The notes beneath the pieces are model-generated. The model was not told the origin of the DNA, did not search any database, and was given only the letters and a program-made list of their open reading frames with translations. Made by a program: the position numbers and the translations under genes. A DNA stretch of 64,000 nucleotides from Deinococcus sp. YIM 134068 (lineage in GTDB: Bacteria; Deinococcota; Deinococci; Deinococcales; Deinococcaceae): assembly GCF_036543075.1 (NCBI RefSeq), contig NZ_JAZHPF010000010.1, positions 62,001-126,000 of the forward strand, given 5' to 3'. Shown in pieces: positions 1-15,194 of this stretch; the first letter of the stretch is position 1, and each line of letters opens with the position of its first letter.

Positions 1-1
1 G

Positions 2-196
2 AAAACCCGTCATTTCTCACTCGACCTTGTGTTCGGCTTTATGAGCGGTCTAGAGAACTTCTGCCCAGAGTTGCAGATGTGGCGAAAAAACCTCGTCTAT
101 GAGCCGTTCTACACCCCACTTCCGCAGAGTGAGAAGATCGTCCCCAGAAGACCCCAGCCCCCTCCCCTTGATGAGAGAAACGACACGGGCGTTTGA
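2..196 (+). CDS. C-terminal end of an uncharacterised protein, cut by the left edge
   Basis: Reading frame 2 is open from the window edge for 64 codons to a TGA at 194-196. The translation looks like real protein rather than a shadow: it contains LVFGFMSGLENFCPELQM and YEPFYTPLPQ and ends in a proline- and charge-rich tail. Base composition is less GC-rich than in the next gene. I do not recognise a family, and no start codon lies inside the window. It reads in the same direction as the amidohydrolase that follows 88 nt later. The alternative is a chance open frame in intergenic DNA. Confidence 0.4.
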   Translation, partial: KTRHFSLDLVFGFMSGLENFCPELQMWRKNLVYEPFYTPLPQSEKIVPRRPQPPPLDERNDTGV

Positions 197-272
197 AGGC
201 TCCTCCCCTCCAACCCAGGCCAAGTCTTCGTGGCGCTCGCCTGGGAAGGAGGAAGTCCCGCCACGGGTGCTC

Positions 273-278
273 TAGGCT
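273..278 (+). promoter_or_regulatory. -10 element TAGGCT for a probable leaderless amidohydrolase transcript
   Basis: TAGGCT ends 6 nt before the GTG start at 285, and no Shine-Dalgarno sequence lies between. This spacing recurs in front of many genes in the window and is the leaderless pattern known from Deinococcus. No convincing -35 is visible. Confidence 0.5.
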
Positions 279-284
279 GAGAGG

Positions 285-1805
285 GTGACTGCACGTCCTG
301 ACCTGACCGTAATTCACGCGCGCACGCTGACCCTCGACGATGCCCAGCCGGAGGCCAGGGCCGTGCTCGTCGGGGGGGGGCGGGTGCTGGCGGTGGGCAC
401 GCGCGAGGAGGTGGCCGCCCTCGCGCCGCGCGCCGGGGTGCTCGACCACCGCGACCTGCTGCTGACGCCGGGGCTTTCGGACGCCCACATCCACCTTGTC
501 GGGTACGGCTTCTCCCTGTCCGAACTCGGGCTACAGGGGGCGAGAAGCGTCTCCGAGGTGCAGGCGAAGCTCCTTCAGCGCACGATGAACACGCCCGCCG
601 GAACGTGGATTCGCGGTGGCGGCTTCCTGCTCGGCGAGCTGGGCCTGAACGACTACCCGGCGGCACAGGCACTCGATGAGGTCAGCCCTCACCACCCGGT
701 CTTGCTGTACTCGCGCGACCTGCACCTCGCCTGGGCGAACTCGCTGGCGCTGCGGTTGGCGGGCGTGACGGGGGCGACCCCGGACCCCGAGGGCGGGCGG
801 ATCGTGCGGCCCCTCGGCACCCTGCTGGAGAACGCGACCGACCTCGTGGCGCGGGCCATGCCTGCCCCCAGCGAGGCGGAGTACCTGCGGGCGGCGAGGG
901 CCGGGGCAGATGATCTCGCCGCGCGGGGCTATGTCAGCGCGCACACGATGGCGTCGGAGGACGCTCAGGCCCCCCGCGCCCTGCAAGCGCTCGCCGCGCG
1001 GGGGGAACTGCCGCTGCGGGTGTGGGCCTCCCTCCCCCACGAGCGGCTGGACCATGCCCGAGAGCTGGGGCTGGGGCAGAGTGTTTCCAGAGAGGGGCCG
1101 GGTGGCCTCTTCCAGTGGGGCGGGGTCAAGTTCTTCGCGGACGGGGCGCTGGGCAGTCGCACCGCCTGGCTGCACGCCCCCGGCTTCGCGGACGGCAGCG
1201 GCACGGGCATTCCGCTCGACTCGCCCGCCCTCATCCGCGAGCGGGGGGCGGAGGCGCTGCGGCTGGGCCTCTCCCCCGTCACGCACGCCATCGGCGACCG
1301 GGCGAACACGGAGGTGCTGGACGCCTACGACGGCCTGCGCGACCTCGCGGCGCGGAGGGGCGTCCCCCTGCGGATCGAACACGCCCAGCACCTCCGCCCC
1401 GAGGACCTGCCGCGCTTCCGGGGCATCGCGGCGGGGGTACAGCCCATTCACCTGCTCGCGGACGGCCCCCTCATCCGCTCGCTGCTGCCGCATCTGGAGG
1501 GGGAGAGCTACGCCTTCCGCCGCCTGCGGGACGCCGGGGCCATCCTCGCCTTCGGGTCGGACGCGCCCGTCGCGCCACCGGAGTACCGCGCCAACTTCGC
1601 CGCCGCGATCACCCGCCGCGACGACGAGGGCCAGCCCCTCGCGTCGGGGGAGGCGCTGACCGAGATGGACGTGCTGTGGGCGCACACACGCGGCCCCGCC
1701 CTCGCCGCCGGGTGGGACGACGAGGGCGTTATCCGTCCCGGTGCCCGCGCGGCCTTCACGCTCTGGGACCGACTGGGGGGGAATGCGCGGGCGCTGGTGC
1801 TGTAG
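285..1805 (+). CDS. Amidohydrolase family metal-dependent hydrolase (YtcJ-like)
   Basis: A 506-residue cytoplasmic protein of the amidohydrolase superfamily, YtcJ/NfdA-like branch, which hydrolyses amide or ester bonds of an unknown substrate. Visible family motifs are the beta-strand-1 metal ligands in DAHIHL (about residue 66), the [18 protein letters not shown] block where the bridging lysine region is expected, THAIGDRAN and IEHAQ with further histidines, and the late metal aspartate in [12 protein letters not shown]. Length fits the family. The start is GTG, supported by a -10 element 6 nt upstream, so the mRNA is probably leaderless. Substrate cannot be read from the sequence, and neighbours give no pathway. 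Confidence 0.85.
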   Translation: MTARPDLTVIHARTLTLDDAQPEARAVLVGGGRVLAVGTREEVAALAPRAGVLDHRDLLLTPGLSDAHIHLVGYGFSLSELGLQGARSVSEVQAKLLQRTMNTPAGTWIRGGGFLLGELGLNDYPAAQALDEVSPHHPVLLYSRDLHLAWANSLALRLAGVTGATPDPEGGRIVRPLGTLLENATDLVARAMPAPSEAEYLRAARAGADDLAARGYVSAHTMASEDAQAPRALQALAARGELPLRVWASLPHERLDHARELGLGQSVSREGPGGLFQWGGVKFFADGALGSRTAWLHAPGFADGSGTGIPLDSPALIRERGAEALRLGLSPVTHAIGDRANTEVLDAYDGLRDLAARRGVPLRIEHAQHLRPEDLPRFRGIAAGVQPIHLLADGPLIRSLLPHLEGESYAFRRLRDAGAILAFGSDAPVAPPEYRANFAAAITRRDDEGQPLASGEALTEMDVLWAHTRGPALAAGWDDEGVIRPGARAAFTLWDRLGGNARALVL

Positions 1806-1877
1806 GCGGAGGGCCTGCCAGAGCTGGTCTTCCTGCTTCATCCGGCGCTCTGCCCTCCGGGGGACTACCCTCCGCCT
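1804..1877. repeat. Long-range inverted repeat after the amidohydrolase gene
   Basis: AGGCGGAGGG at 1804-1813, overlapping the stop codon, is repeated inverted as CCCTCCGCCT at 1868-1877. The arms could form a 10-bp stem with a loop of about 54 nt. There is no T-tract, so it is not a classical terminator. Confidence 0.35.
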
Positions 1878-1975
1878 GAGGTGATCTTGATGACGGTGCT
1901 GCCTCTCCTTGACGTTCCCCTCCGTTCTGCCCGCGCGGCCCGGTGGCGGCGCGGCGACTCTCAAGGATGCACCGC

Positions 1976-2509
1976 ATGTTCAAGCTCGAAACCGCCAGGC
2001 TGGTCCTGGTCGCCACATCCCTGCAAGTGATCGAAACGCGCCTGGAGCGTGAGACCTTCACCATGCCCATCGAAGTCGGCCCGGAGACGTGGGACGTGAC
2101 CTTTCCCGCCGAGTGGCCGGGCGACTCACTGGACCTCTTCCCGATGCTCGCCGAACAGCTTCGGACCGCTCCCGAGACGGTCCCGTGGGGCGGCCTCCTG
2201 ATCGGGAAGGCCGACCGCGCCGTGGTCGGTGGGATAGGTTGCAAGAGCCTGCCCGACGCCTCCGGCACGGTCGAGATCGGCTACGGACTCAACCCCTCGG
2301 CCTGGGGACGCGGCCTCGCCACCGAAGCGGCGCACGCGCTGACCGACTGGGCGCTCACCCAGCCGAACGTGCGGCGCGTCACCGCCGAACGCCTGGACAC
2401 GAACATCGGCCCGGTGCGAGTGCTGGAGAAGTCGGGCTTCCGGCGCGTCGGCGAGCGCCACGACGAGGAAGAGGGCGGCCTCCTGATCCTGTGGGAGCGG
2501 ACGCGGTAA
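1976..2509 (+). CDS. GNAT family N-acetyltransferase (RimJ/RimL type)
   Basis: A 177-residue acetyltransferase of the GNAT fold, closest in pattern to the RimJ/RimL branch that acetylates protein N-termini or small amines with acetyl-CoA. It begins MFKLETARLVLV, the usual first strand of this branch. The central VEIGYGLNPSAWGRGLATEAAHAL is the acetyl-CoA binding motif A, followed by NVRRVTAERLDTNIGPVRVLEKSGFRRVGE, the typical C-terminal half. I chose ATG 1976 because AAGGA at 1963-1967 sits at ribosome-binding distance. Starts at 1943 (GTG) and 1967 (ATG) are possible but fit less well. Substrate is unknown. Confidence 0.8.
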   Translation: MFKLETARLVLVATSLQVIETRLERETFTMPIEVGPETWDVTFPAEWPGDSLDLFPMLAEQLRTAPETVPWGGLLIGKADRAVVGGIGCKSLPDASGTVEIGYGLNPSAWGRGLATEAAHALTDWALTQPNVRRVTAERLDTNIGPVRVLEKSGFRRVGERHDEEEGGLLILWERTR

Positions 2510-2620
2510 GCCGTTGCCGACGCGCCGCGCTCGACCCCCACATTCGAAGGAAAAGGGCGACCCAGATCAATTCCCCAGACTGCCCCCTGTTTTGGTTCGC
2601 CTCAATTCCGACCGGCGACC

Positions 2621-2971
2621 CTACTCGTCCTCTCCCAGCGGCTTCATCGGCTCCATCGGTTTCATCCCACCTATGCCGCCGCCATCTTCGACCTCGCTCA
2701 GCTCGATCTTCGCAGCACCGCTCAGGTCGGGGGCCTGTTCCAGCGAGCGCACCCCCTGGCGGCTGATCTCGATGTACGTCTTCCCGTCGCCCTCGATCTC
2801 CAGCACAGCACGCCCGGAGATTTGCCACAACGTCGGCGCGGCCTTCCACGCCCCGGTGGTCAGGCCGCTGCCCTGATTCTGCCCGCCCTTGTGGACCTGA
2901 ACCTGGGTCTGCCCGCCCTCGTTCTCCACCGTCACCGTCGCGCCGTCGCCGAGCGTTCCCTGGTAGGCCAT
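2621..2971 (-). CDS. Uncharacterised small protein
   Basis: A 116-residue protein I do not recognise. The first two thirds alternate hydrophobic and charged residues (GATVTVENEGGQTQVQVHKG, then ISGRAVLEIEGDGKTYIEIS), suggesting a small beta-rich domain. The tail is glycine- and methionine-rich (GGGIGGMKPMEPMKPLGEDE) and probably disordered. There is no signal peptide or membrane helix. A -10 element TACCCT (2977-2982, minus) ends 5 nt before the ATG, so it is probably a leaderless single gene. It lies downstream of yebC but has its own promoter. Confidence 0.65.
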   Translation of the reverse strand: MAYQGTLGDGATVTVENEGGQTQVQVHKGGQNQGSGLTTGAWKAAPTLWQISGRAVLEIEGDGKTYIEISRQGVRSLEQAPDLSGAAKIELSEVEDGGGIGGMKPMEPMKPLGEDE

Positions 2972-3003
2972 GCCGCAGGGTAAGGCGCAGGACCGAGCAA
3001 AGA

Positions 3004-3045
3004 GAAGGGCGGCGGCCTGGGAAGTCCCTTAAGCCGCCGCCCTCT
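3004..3045 (-). terminator. Intrinsic terminator of yebC
   Basis: A perfect 10-bp stem, GGGCGGCGGC/GCCGCCGCCC (3007-3016 and 3033-3042), lies directly after the yebC stop. On the minus strand it is followed by a T-rich run (TTCTCTTT). It separates yebC from the next minus-strand gene. Confidence 0.75.
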
Positions 3046-3052
3046 GCTTGCC

Positions 3053-3790
<738 letters not shown>

Positions 3791-3802
3791 CAATGTCTCC
3801 TT

Positions 3803-3842
3803 GCTGTGTCCCCTACGGGCTGTGTCCTCAAGGGCTGTGTCC
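3803..3842. repeat. Three direct copies of GCTGTGTCC upstream of yebC
   Basis: GCTGTGTCC occurs at 3803-3811, 3819-3827 and 3834-3842, spaced 16 and 15 nt apart, in the 5' region of yebC. Function is unknown. Confidence 0.5.
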
Positions 3843-3942
3843 CTCATGGGAAACGCGCTCTCCCGGGACGGCGGGGGCGCGTGATGCAAAGCATTCTACC
3901 GCGTCCCTCTCAGGTCGATGGCAAGCGTTCGGCAGCCTGCGC

Positions 3943-4425
3943 TCACTCCCCCTGCCCCCCTCCCCCATTCGCGTACCGTGCCCGCTCCTCCCCCGTCGGC
4001 GGCTCGTACCAGCCCAGCCACTCGTCCAGTTCCGCCCGCGTGACGGGGAAGGTGTTCGGCGGCAGGGCCCGGTTTCTCGCCTCCAGCCGCCGCCACAACT
4101 CCTCCAGCGGTACGTCCAGCACGTGCAATTCCACCCGGACGCCCAGCGCCTCGCCACGTGCCCGGAACTCCTCGCGCTCTGCCCGCGACCACAGCCCGTA
4201 GTCCAGCACCACGCTTACGCCGAGGGTCAGGGTCCGCGCCGCCACGCCCCACAGGAGCTGGCCCTCCAGCACGTCCCGCTTCCCGTCCGCCTCACCCGCG
4301 CCGAAGAGGGGCGTCATCCACTCGTCGGGTGTGAGGCGCAGGGCCGCGTGTTCCTCCTCCAGCCGCCGCGCCAGCGTGGTCTTGCCGGAGCCGGGCAGCC
4401 CGACGAGGAGGTGGAGGGTGGGCAC
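3943..4425 (-). CDS. P-loop ATPase / small-molecule kinase-like protein
   Basis: A 160-residue single-domain P-loop protein. Walker A is GLPGSGKT at residues 9-16, right after the first beta strand, followed by the LID-like and helical segments usual in zeta-toxin/AAA_33-type kinases (TLARRLEEEHAALRL, VVLDYGLWSRAEREEFR). Such proteins phosphorylate small molecules, but the substrate cannot be inferred. The start is GTG. A -10 element TAGGAT (4433-4438, minus) lies 7 nt upstream and overlaps the stop codon of the preceding lipoprotein gene, so it may be transcribed leaderless from within that gene's end. The C-terminus is glycine-rich. Confidence 0.7.
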   Translation of the reverse strand: MPTLHLLVGLPGSGKTTLARRLEEEHAALRLTPDEWMTPLFGAGEADGKRDVLEGQLLWGVAARTLTLGVSVVLDYGLWSRAEREEFRARGEALGVRVELHVLDVPLEELWRRLEARNRALPPNTFPVTRAELDEWLGWYEPPTGEERARYANGGGGQGE

Positions 4426-4435
4426 ATGCAGAATC

Positions 4436-4921
4436 CTAGAACGGCAGAAGCCCCGTCATGAGGTAGACGCTGCCCCTCCTGCCGTTCAACCCCTCCAACT
4501 TGTTGAAGCCCTCGATTCCGCCGTCAATCCGGCACAGCTCCGTACCCCCCTCCAACCGACACTCGACGGTATGTGTCTTACCGTCCAACGTCTGCATCTG
4601 ACCTGATCGCAATTCGGAGGCGAGGAAGATATTGGCACGGGCGTACTCCTCCGCCTCCACCGAGGTCAGGAAGTCGTTGAGGCTGACTCCCTTTCCGGCC
4701 AGTGACTCGGTGATCTCTGGCTCATCCTCTCCGTTGACGAGCAGAACAGTCACCTCTCCTTGCACCGTGCTCAGAACGGGCAGGATGGCTTGGCAGCCCA
4801 ATGCCCTCTCACGGGCACAGAGCGCCACGTAGTCCCGCGCATCCGGCGGCGTGTAGAGGTCGAGGCCGGGGCTGCACGCCGACAACAGGGCAGCGGTGAG
4901 AACGGCGTGCCTGAGCTTCAT
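4436..4921 (-). CDS. Putative lipoprotein of unknown function
   Basis: A 161-residue predicted lipoprotein. It has a short charged N-terminus, a hydrophobic segment and the lipobox LSAC with Cys16 as the likely lipidated residue, followed by a mature domain with four further cysteines (CARERALGC, CRLEGGTELC), possibly two disulfides. I recognise no family. A -10 element TATCCT (4928-4933, minus) ends 6 nt before the ATG and there is no ribosome site, so it looks leaderless. The P-loop gene follows 10 nt downstream. Confidence 0.7.
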   Translation of the reverse strand: MKLRHAVLTAALLSACSPGLDLYTPPDARDYVALCARERALGCQAILPVLSTVQGEVTVLLVNGEDEPEITESLAGKGVSLNDFLTSVEAEEYARANIFLASELRSGQMQTLDGKTHTVECRLEGGTELCRIDGGIEGFNKLEGLNGRRGSVYLMTGLLPF

Positions 4922-5013
4922 AACCCCAGGATAGGACTGCGAATCAACGGAAGGCCCCCGCCACCCTCTCCGGGCACAGGGGCCTCCTCTCCCTCACTCC
5001 TAACCCCTTCCCC

Positions 5014-7785
<2,772 letters not shown>

Positions 7786-7871
7786 GGTCGTTGTTCCTCG
7801 GCAGGAGCGGAACTCTGGGAAGGTGGAAGCGGGGGGCGTGAACGGCCAGGGTAGGGATCATGGCAACCTCC

Positions 7872-7927
7872 AAACGAAAACGCCTCGTCCGCCGGAACTT
7901 TCGCTCCGAGTGCGGACGAGACGAGGC
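7872..7927 (-). terminator. T-box-controlled terminator hairpin
   Basis: On the minus strand GCCTCGTCTCGTCCGC pairs with GCGGACGAGGC, and GTTTTCGTTT follows. It lies just downstream of the T-box sequence, as expected for the attenuator of the riboswitch. Confidence 0.8.
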
Positions 7928-8150
7928 ACATGCCCTGATCCCGTGGTACCACCGCCGTTCCGGCCCGTATGCGGGCGCGGCGCTCGTGTGCGCGCTGACG
8001 GGCGCTCCCGGACGGCTCTACACACCCCCAGGGGGCTTCTGCCGTCACGCTCGCGGGCGACTTTCCCCGGCGGCCCTCCCGACCCCGCTCTCAGTCACGG
8101 CGCGGTCTTCCTGTGGGCGCACCTTCCGGGTACTCCTCCCGGTCACTGCA
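7872..8150 (-). promoter_or_regulatory. T-box riboswitch leader of valS
   Basis: On the minus strand the leader contains the conserved T-box sequence GGCGGTGGTACCACGG (7941-7956), which pairs with the acceptor end of uncharged tRNA. It is followed by a competing terminator hairpin (7882-7927) and a T-run. The region between the promoter (about 8160) and the T-box is long enough for Stem I with the specifier loop. I could not fix the specifier codon by eye, but the downstream gene implies a valine codon. Uncharged tRNA-Val would allow read-through into valS. Short ORFs across this stretch are not real genes. Confidence 0.85.
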
Positions 8151-8156
8151 AGGCTC

Positions 8157-8162
8157 AGTATA
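8157..8162 (-). promoter_or_regulatory. Candidate -10 element of the valS leader
   Basis: TATACT on the minus strand places the transcript start a few bases before the leader. No clear -35 is visible. Confidence 0.4.
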
Positions 8163-8215
8163 GGAAAAGCCGTCCGGCGAGACTATGGGCCAGGTGGCGC
8201 AGTGGTGGGGGGCCT

Positions 8216-8737
8216 CTACCCCAGCTCGATCAGGCCCGCCGTCAGGAAGGGGCGCAGGGTCTCCAGTGTGGCCTGGGGCGAGCCGCCCGCCCGCTCCAGC
8301 ACGGCGCGCAGGGACAGACCGTCCCCGATGTGGCTCAGGGCGACGAACTGGGCGCGCGTCACGGGTTGCGCCTGCGTCCAGCGCGGCGTGAAGCGCAGGG
8401 GCCGCTCCCAGTCGGGAAAGACGCGCAGGAGTGCGCCCCAGCCGTCCGAGTCCACGATGAGCTGGCGCAACGCCGCGTCCCGCCGCAGCGCGAGGGTCTG
8501 CTCGGGGGCCACGCCCGCCGGGTCGAAGGTGAAGGTGCCCCCGTCGAGGCTGCTCAGCAGTTGGAGCGCCGCCTCGCCCGAGAGCGCCCCCGCCCGCGCG
8601 TGAACGAGTTCGCCCGGCCCCAGCCACAGGTCGCCCCCCCGCACGTGCGTCACGCTCAGCCGCCCGCTCCGCCCGCTGGACAGCAGCATCTGCATCACCG
8701 ACAGGAAGGGGAATACCGCGAGGTCGCCGCGTACCAT
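8216..8737 (-). CDS. DUF4388 domain-containing protein
   Basis: A 173-residue protein beginning MVRGDLAVFPFLSVMQMLLSSGRSGRLSV and continuing into DLWLGPGELVHARAG and LSSLDGGTFTFDPAG. This is the PatA-N/DUF4388 pattern (short beta-rich module plus helices) often found in bacterial signalling proteins and common in Deinococcus. The remainder is a second helical domain ending in LRPFLTAGLIELG that resembles a winged-helix-like C-terminus. There is no transmembrane segment. TAGACT (8744-8749, minus) ends 6 nt before the ATG, so it is probably leaderless. The partner and output are unknown. Confidence 0.75.
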   Translation of the reverse strand: MVRGDLAVFPFLSVMQMLLSSGRSGRLSVTHVRGGDLWLGPGELVHARAGALSGEAALQLLSSLDGGTFTFDPAGVAPEQTLALRRDAALRQLIVDSDGWGALLRVFPDWERPLRFTPRWTQAQPVTRAQFVALSHIGDGLSLRAVLERAGGSPQATLETLRPFLTAGLIELG

Positions 8738-8743
8738 GAGACG

Positions 8744-8749
8744 AGTCTA
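8744..8749 (-). promoter_or_regulatory. -10 element TAGACT of the DUF4388 gene
   Basis: It sits 6 nt before the ATG at 8737 with no ribosome site between, which is a leaderless arrangement. Confidence 0.5.
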
Positions 8750-8767
8750 AAGGCTGATGGGCCAAAG

Positions 8768-8888
8768 GTCTAACCGTCTGACCGTCTAACCGTCGAAGGC
8801 CGAAAAGGTTCTGCCCACGGAGAGAAAGGCAAAAGGAGCCACGCGAACGCAGCTCCCCATAGACCGTTAGACCTTTTGACGGTTGGAC
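8768..8888. repeat. Tandem octamer repeat with inverted partner
   Basis: GTCTAACC, GTCTGACC and GTCTAACC run in tandem from 8768 to 8791. Near 8862-8888 the complementary unit reappears (GACCGTTAGACC, then GACGGTTGGAC), so the RNA could form a long hairpin of about 120 nt. It fills most of the gap between the DUF4388 gene and the NADH dehydrogenase. Confidence 0.6.
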
Positions 8889-8904
8889 AGGCGCGAGCAG
8901 CGCC

Positions 8905-10044
<1,140 letters not shown>

Positions 10045-10580
10045 GCAGTCACTCCTGTGAACCAATTCACGAGTTGGGGTCGGGGGCGGACGGCACCCAC
10101 AAAAACCCGCCGGAGGGGTCCCCCGGTCGTGCGGGCAGTCTACACGGACCACCCGCCCCGCCGCATCAGGCGGGCCTTCATCTCATCACGAGAAAGGCGG
10201 TAGTTGGGATGAGGTGAGGGGATGGGGCGGTGGAGGTGGTCACACGCCCCCTCACCCCGGCCCTCCGCTTCGCGGCTCTGCGAGTCACCCACGAGGGGAG
10301 AGGGAGAAAAAGAGCGGAGGCTCCGGCTTTCTAGCTCCTCTCCCTTGACTCGGAGAGCTGCTTGCAGAAGGGGGAGGCTGGGACTGGCACAGCTCCGCAG
10401 GAGCGGGGATGAGCGGGCATGGCCTCCCGCAACGTGCACCTCTCAACTCCCCCACCTCCCGGCCCAAGCCCGACCGCGTGCAGGCCCACACCCCTCACCG
10501 TTCAGTTCGTGATTCAATACAGGGCACACACAACCCGGCCCGGCTGCCCTGATTCGCCCCCGTCCCCCCGGAGGACATGC
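10045..10580. other. Gene-free 536-nt region with interspersed repeats
   Basis: This gap separates the divergent ndh and molybdenum hydroxylase genes. It holds one copy of a 66-nt repeat (10245-10310), also found at 29605-29670, followed by purine-rich, hairpin-prone sequence (CTCGGAGAGCTGCTTGCAG and similar) to about 10430. No open frame there has coding character. Promoters for both genes should lie here, but I could not assign them. Confidence 0.6.
10245..10310. repeat. 66-nt interspersed repeat, copy A
   Basis: This copy differs from copy B (29605-29670) at four of 66 positions. It contains CCCTCACCCC near one end and GAGGGGAGAGGGAG near the other, so it is partly palindromic. Both copies are strictly intergenic. 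Confidence 0.8.
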
Positions 10581-11081
<501 letters not shown>

Positions 11082-11096
11082 AGAAGGTCGAGCCGC

Positions 11097-11157
11097 CGAG
11101 AGGTCGAGAAGTTGAGAAACCTGTCGCCCTCGACTCCTCGACTCCTTGACTCCTCGA
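11097..11157. repeat. Octamer/inverted intergenic repeat between coxS and coxL
   Basis: GGTCGAGAAGTTGAGAAA is followed by tandem CTCGACTC-type units. The first arm pairs with CTCGACTCCTCGAC to give a hairpin. A near copy lies in the next intergenic gap (13590-13660). Confidence 0.65.
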
Positions 11158-11189
11158 CAGTAAGACCCCCAACCAAAGGGAGGCACCCA

Positions 11190-13583
<2,394 letters not shown>

Positions 13584-13589
13584 GATGAG

Positions 13590-13660
13590 TCGAGAAGTCT
13601 AAAGGTCGAGGAGTCAAGAAAATGCGGTGCTCTCGACTCCTCGACCCATGACCCCTCGAC
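13590..13660. repeat. Octamer/inverted intergenic repeat between coxL and coxM
   Basis: GGTCGAGGAGTCAAGAAA (from about 13603) is followed 12 nt later by CTCGACTCCTCGAC, giving a 10-bp inverted repeat. The layout and sequence closely match the element at 11097-11157. Confidence 0.65.
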
Positions 13661-13680
13661 GCCGACCAACGGGAGGCAAC

Positions 13681-14472
<792 letters not shown>

Positions 14473-14480
14473 CGGGGCGG

Positions 14481-14508
14481 CCAGCCCCCAGCTTCCAGCG
14501 ACCAGCAC
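14481..14508. repeat. Heptamer array CCAGCNN x4
   Basis: Four contiguous heptamers (CCAGCCC, CCAGCTT, CCAGCGA, CCAGCAC) lie between the coxM stop and its terminator. They belong to a family also seen near 17.6, 24.2, 27.4, 35.3 and 62.5 kb. Confidence 0.7.
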
Positions 14509-14510
14509 AA

Positions 14511-14557
14511 AGAGGAAGGTGGGCCGCCCCAATCGGGATGGCCCACCTTCCTCTTTT
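14511..14557. terminator. Bidirectional terminator between coxM and the FKBP gene
   Basis: AGAGGAAGGTGGGCC pairs with GGCCCACCTTCCTCT across a short loop and is followed by TTTTCCC. Convergent genes on both sides suggest it serves both strands. Confidence 0.85.
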
Positions 14558-14583
14558 CCCACTCACCACTTTCCACTCACCGC

Positions 14584-15063
14584 TTACTCGTGGTCGTGCA
14601 TCCCCGCCGCGTGCGCGTGCCCGTGGTCCAGTTCCTCGCTCGTCGCGTCGCGGACGCTCTTGACGGTCACATCGAAGTTCAGGACCATTCCGGCGAGGGG
14701 CGGGTTGAAGTCCACCTGCACGGTGTCGCCCTCCACGGAGACGACGGTGAAGGGCAGAACGCTGCCGTCTTCCGCCTGGGCGTAGTAGGTCGCGCCGATC
14801 TCCACCTCGTCGTCGAAGTCGGCGCGGTCGAGGTCCTCCACGTTGTCCTCGTCGCGCTCGCCGTAGCCGTCTTCCGGCTGGACGGTGACGTGGAGGCTGT
14901 CGCCCGCCTTCTTGCCCTCCAGGGCGCGCTCCAGCCCCGGAATGATGTTGCTGTGGCCGTGGAGGTAGGTCAGCGGCTCGCCCGCCTCGCTCTGATCCAC
15001 GACCTCGCCCTCCACCTTGAGGACGTAATCGAGTTCCACAACCTTGTCTTGCGTGATGTTCAT
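14584..15063 (-). CDS. slyD: FKBP-type peptidyl-prolyl isomerase, SlyD-like
   Basis: A 159-residue SlyD-type isomerase and chaperone that speeds cis-trans isomerisation of proline bonds. The FKBP half begins MNITQDKVVELDYVLKVEG with YLHGHSNIIPGLERALEG. The IF (chaperone) insertion spans DGYGERDEDNVEDLDRADF. The C-terminal tail DHGHAHAAGMHDHE is histidine-rich and could bind nickel or zinc. The start follows ACGGAGAA; an in-frame extension to 15207 is not conserved. It is divergent from moeA. A metal-handling role is plausible but not shown. Confidence 0.9.
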   Translation of the reverse strand: MNITQDKVVELDYVLKVEGEVVDQSEAGEPLTYLHGHSNIIPGLERALEGKKAGDSLHVTVQPEDGYGERDEDNVEDLDRADFDDEVEIGATYYAQAEDGSVLPFTVVSVEGDTVQVDFNPPLAGMVLNFDVTVKSVRDATSEELDHGHAHAAGMHDHE

Positions 15064-15182
15064 GGACGTTCTCCGTTTCTGAGTATTTCGGGGGCCAGCT
15101 TGCCCCCGGAGTGTACCCCGCCGCCGCGCGTCGGCCTTCACGAAAGGAAAAGAGTGGGGAAGGCGCGGGCCAGCCGCCGCCC

Positions 15183-15188
15183 TATCCT
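15183..15188 (+). promoter_or_regulatory. -10 element TATCCT of moeA
   Basis: It ends 6 nt before ATG 15195 with only a run of C between, which indicates a leaderless transcript. Confidence 0.55.
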
Positions 15189-15194
15189 GCCCCC

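Noticed and set aside
7860..8603. Open frames across the valS leader
   Set aside because: They cover a T-box and terminator hairpin and have no protein-like features.
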